From the NCBI GenBank assembly GCA_003133425.1, contig PKXI01000278.1, positions 21,690-28,080 on the forward strand: a stretch of DNA of 6,391 nt, written 5' to 3'. The DNA comes from Acidobacteriaceae bacterium. Lineage in GTDB: Bacteria; Acidobacteriota; Terriglobia; Terriglobales; Acidobacteriaceae. Shown here piece by piece: positions 6,351 through 6,391 of this stretch. The number at the start of each line of letters is the position of its first letter. The first letter of the stretch is position 1. A program made the position numbers and the translations under genes. The notes under the pieces are model-generated. The model saw nothing but the letters and a program-made list of their open reading frames with translations. It made no database searches and was not told where the DNA came from.

Positions 6351-6391
6351 CGCGTTTTCGAGCTGAATGTTTACGGTCGAGATGGGCTTCT

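Noticed and set aside
6367..6391. Possible start of a further plus-strand gene (ATG at 6367, open to the window end)
   Set aside because: Only eight codons are visible and there is no clear ribosome binding site; it cannot be supported.

Overview
The window reads as GC-rich bacterial chromosome, most likely from an Acidobacteriota (Terriglobia/Acidobacteriaceae-like) soil organism. That guess rests on recognised gene styles: a YVTN-type propeller lipoprotein with a Cys-Gly-Asn-x-Tyr-Arg-Pro-Val-Val-Thr-Pro mature N-terminus, a GMC/Gluconate_2-dh3 dehydrogenase pair, and a DUF92 membrane protein. No rRNA, tRNA or other phylogenetic marker is present, so the assignment is an inference.

Layout. 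Positions 85-3394, minus strand: a three-gene operon in the transcribed order Tat-exported small subunit (Gluconate_2-dh3 family, 2849-3394), FAD-dependent GMC dehydrogenase large subunit (1200-2852), and membrane-anchored NapC/NrfH-like cytochrome c with nine CXXCH haem sites (85-1203). Both junctions are 4-base ATGA stop/start overlaps. A weak hairpin with a T tract (24-42) may end the operon. Positions 3395-3722: a non-coding gap of about 330 bases holding the operon leader and a very strong hairpin terminator (3646-3694) for the next gene upstream. Positions 3723-5237, minus strand: a lipoprotein beta-propeller. Positions 5238-5468: a divergent intergenic region. Positions 5469-6350, plus strand: a DUF92 (TMEM19/VTE6-type) integral membrane protein.

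How it works together. The operon looks like a periplasmic or membrane-bound sugar/polyol dehydrogenase. The small subunit carries the Tat signal and probably exports the signal-less FAD subunit as a complex. The FAD subunit oxidises its substrate and passes electrons through a probable iron-sulfur cluster, and the multihaem cytochrome would relay them to the quinone pool or another envelope acceptor. In the classical gluconate 2-dehydrogenase the electron acceptor subunit is a triheme class-I-type cytochrome c. Here that slot is taken by a nine-haem NapC/NrfH-like protein, which is the most unusual point in the window. The propeller lipoprotein and the DUF92 protein are separate transcription units with no visible functional link to the operon.
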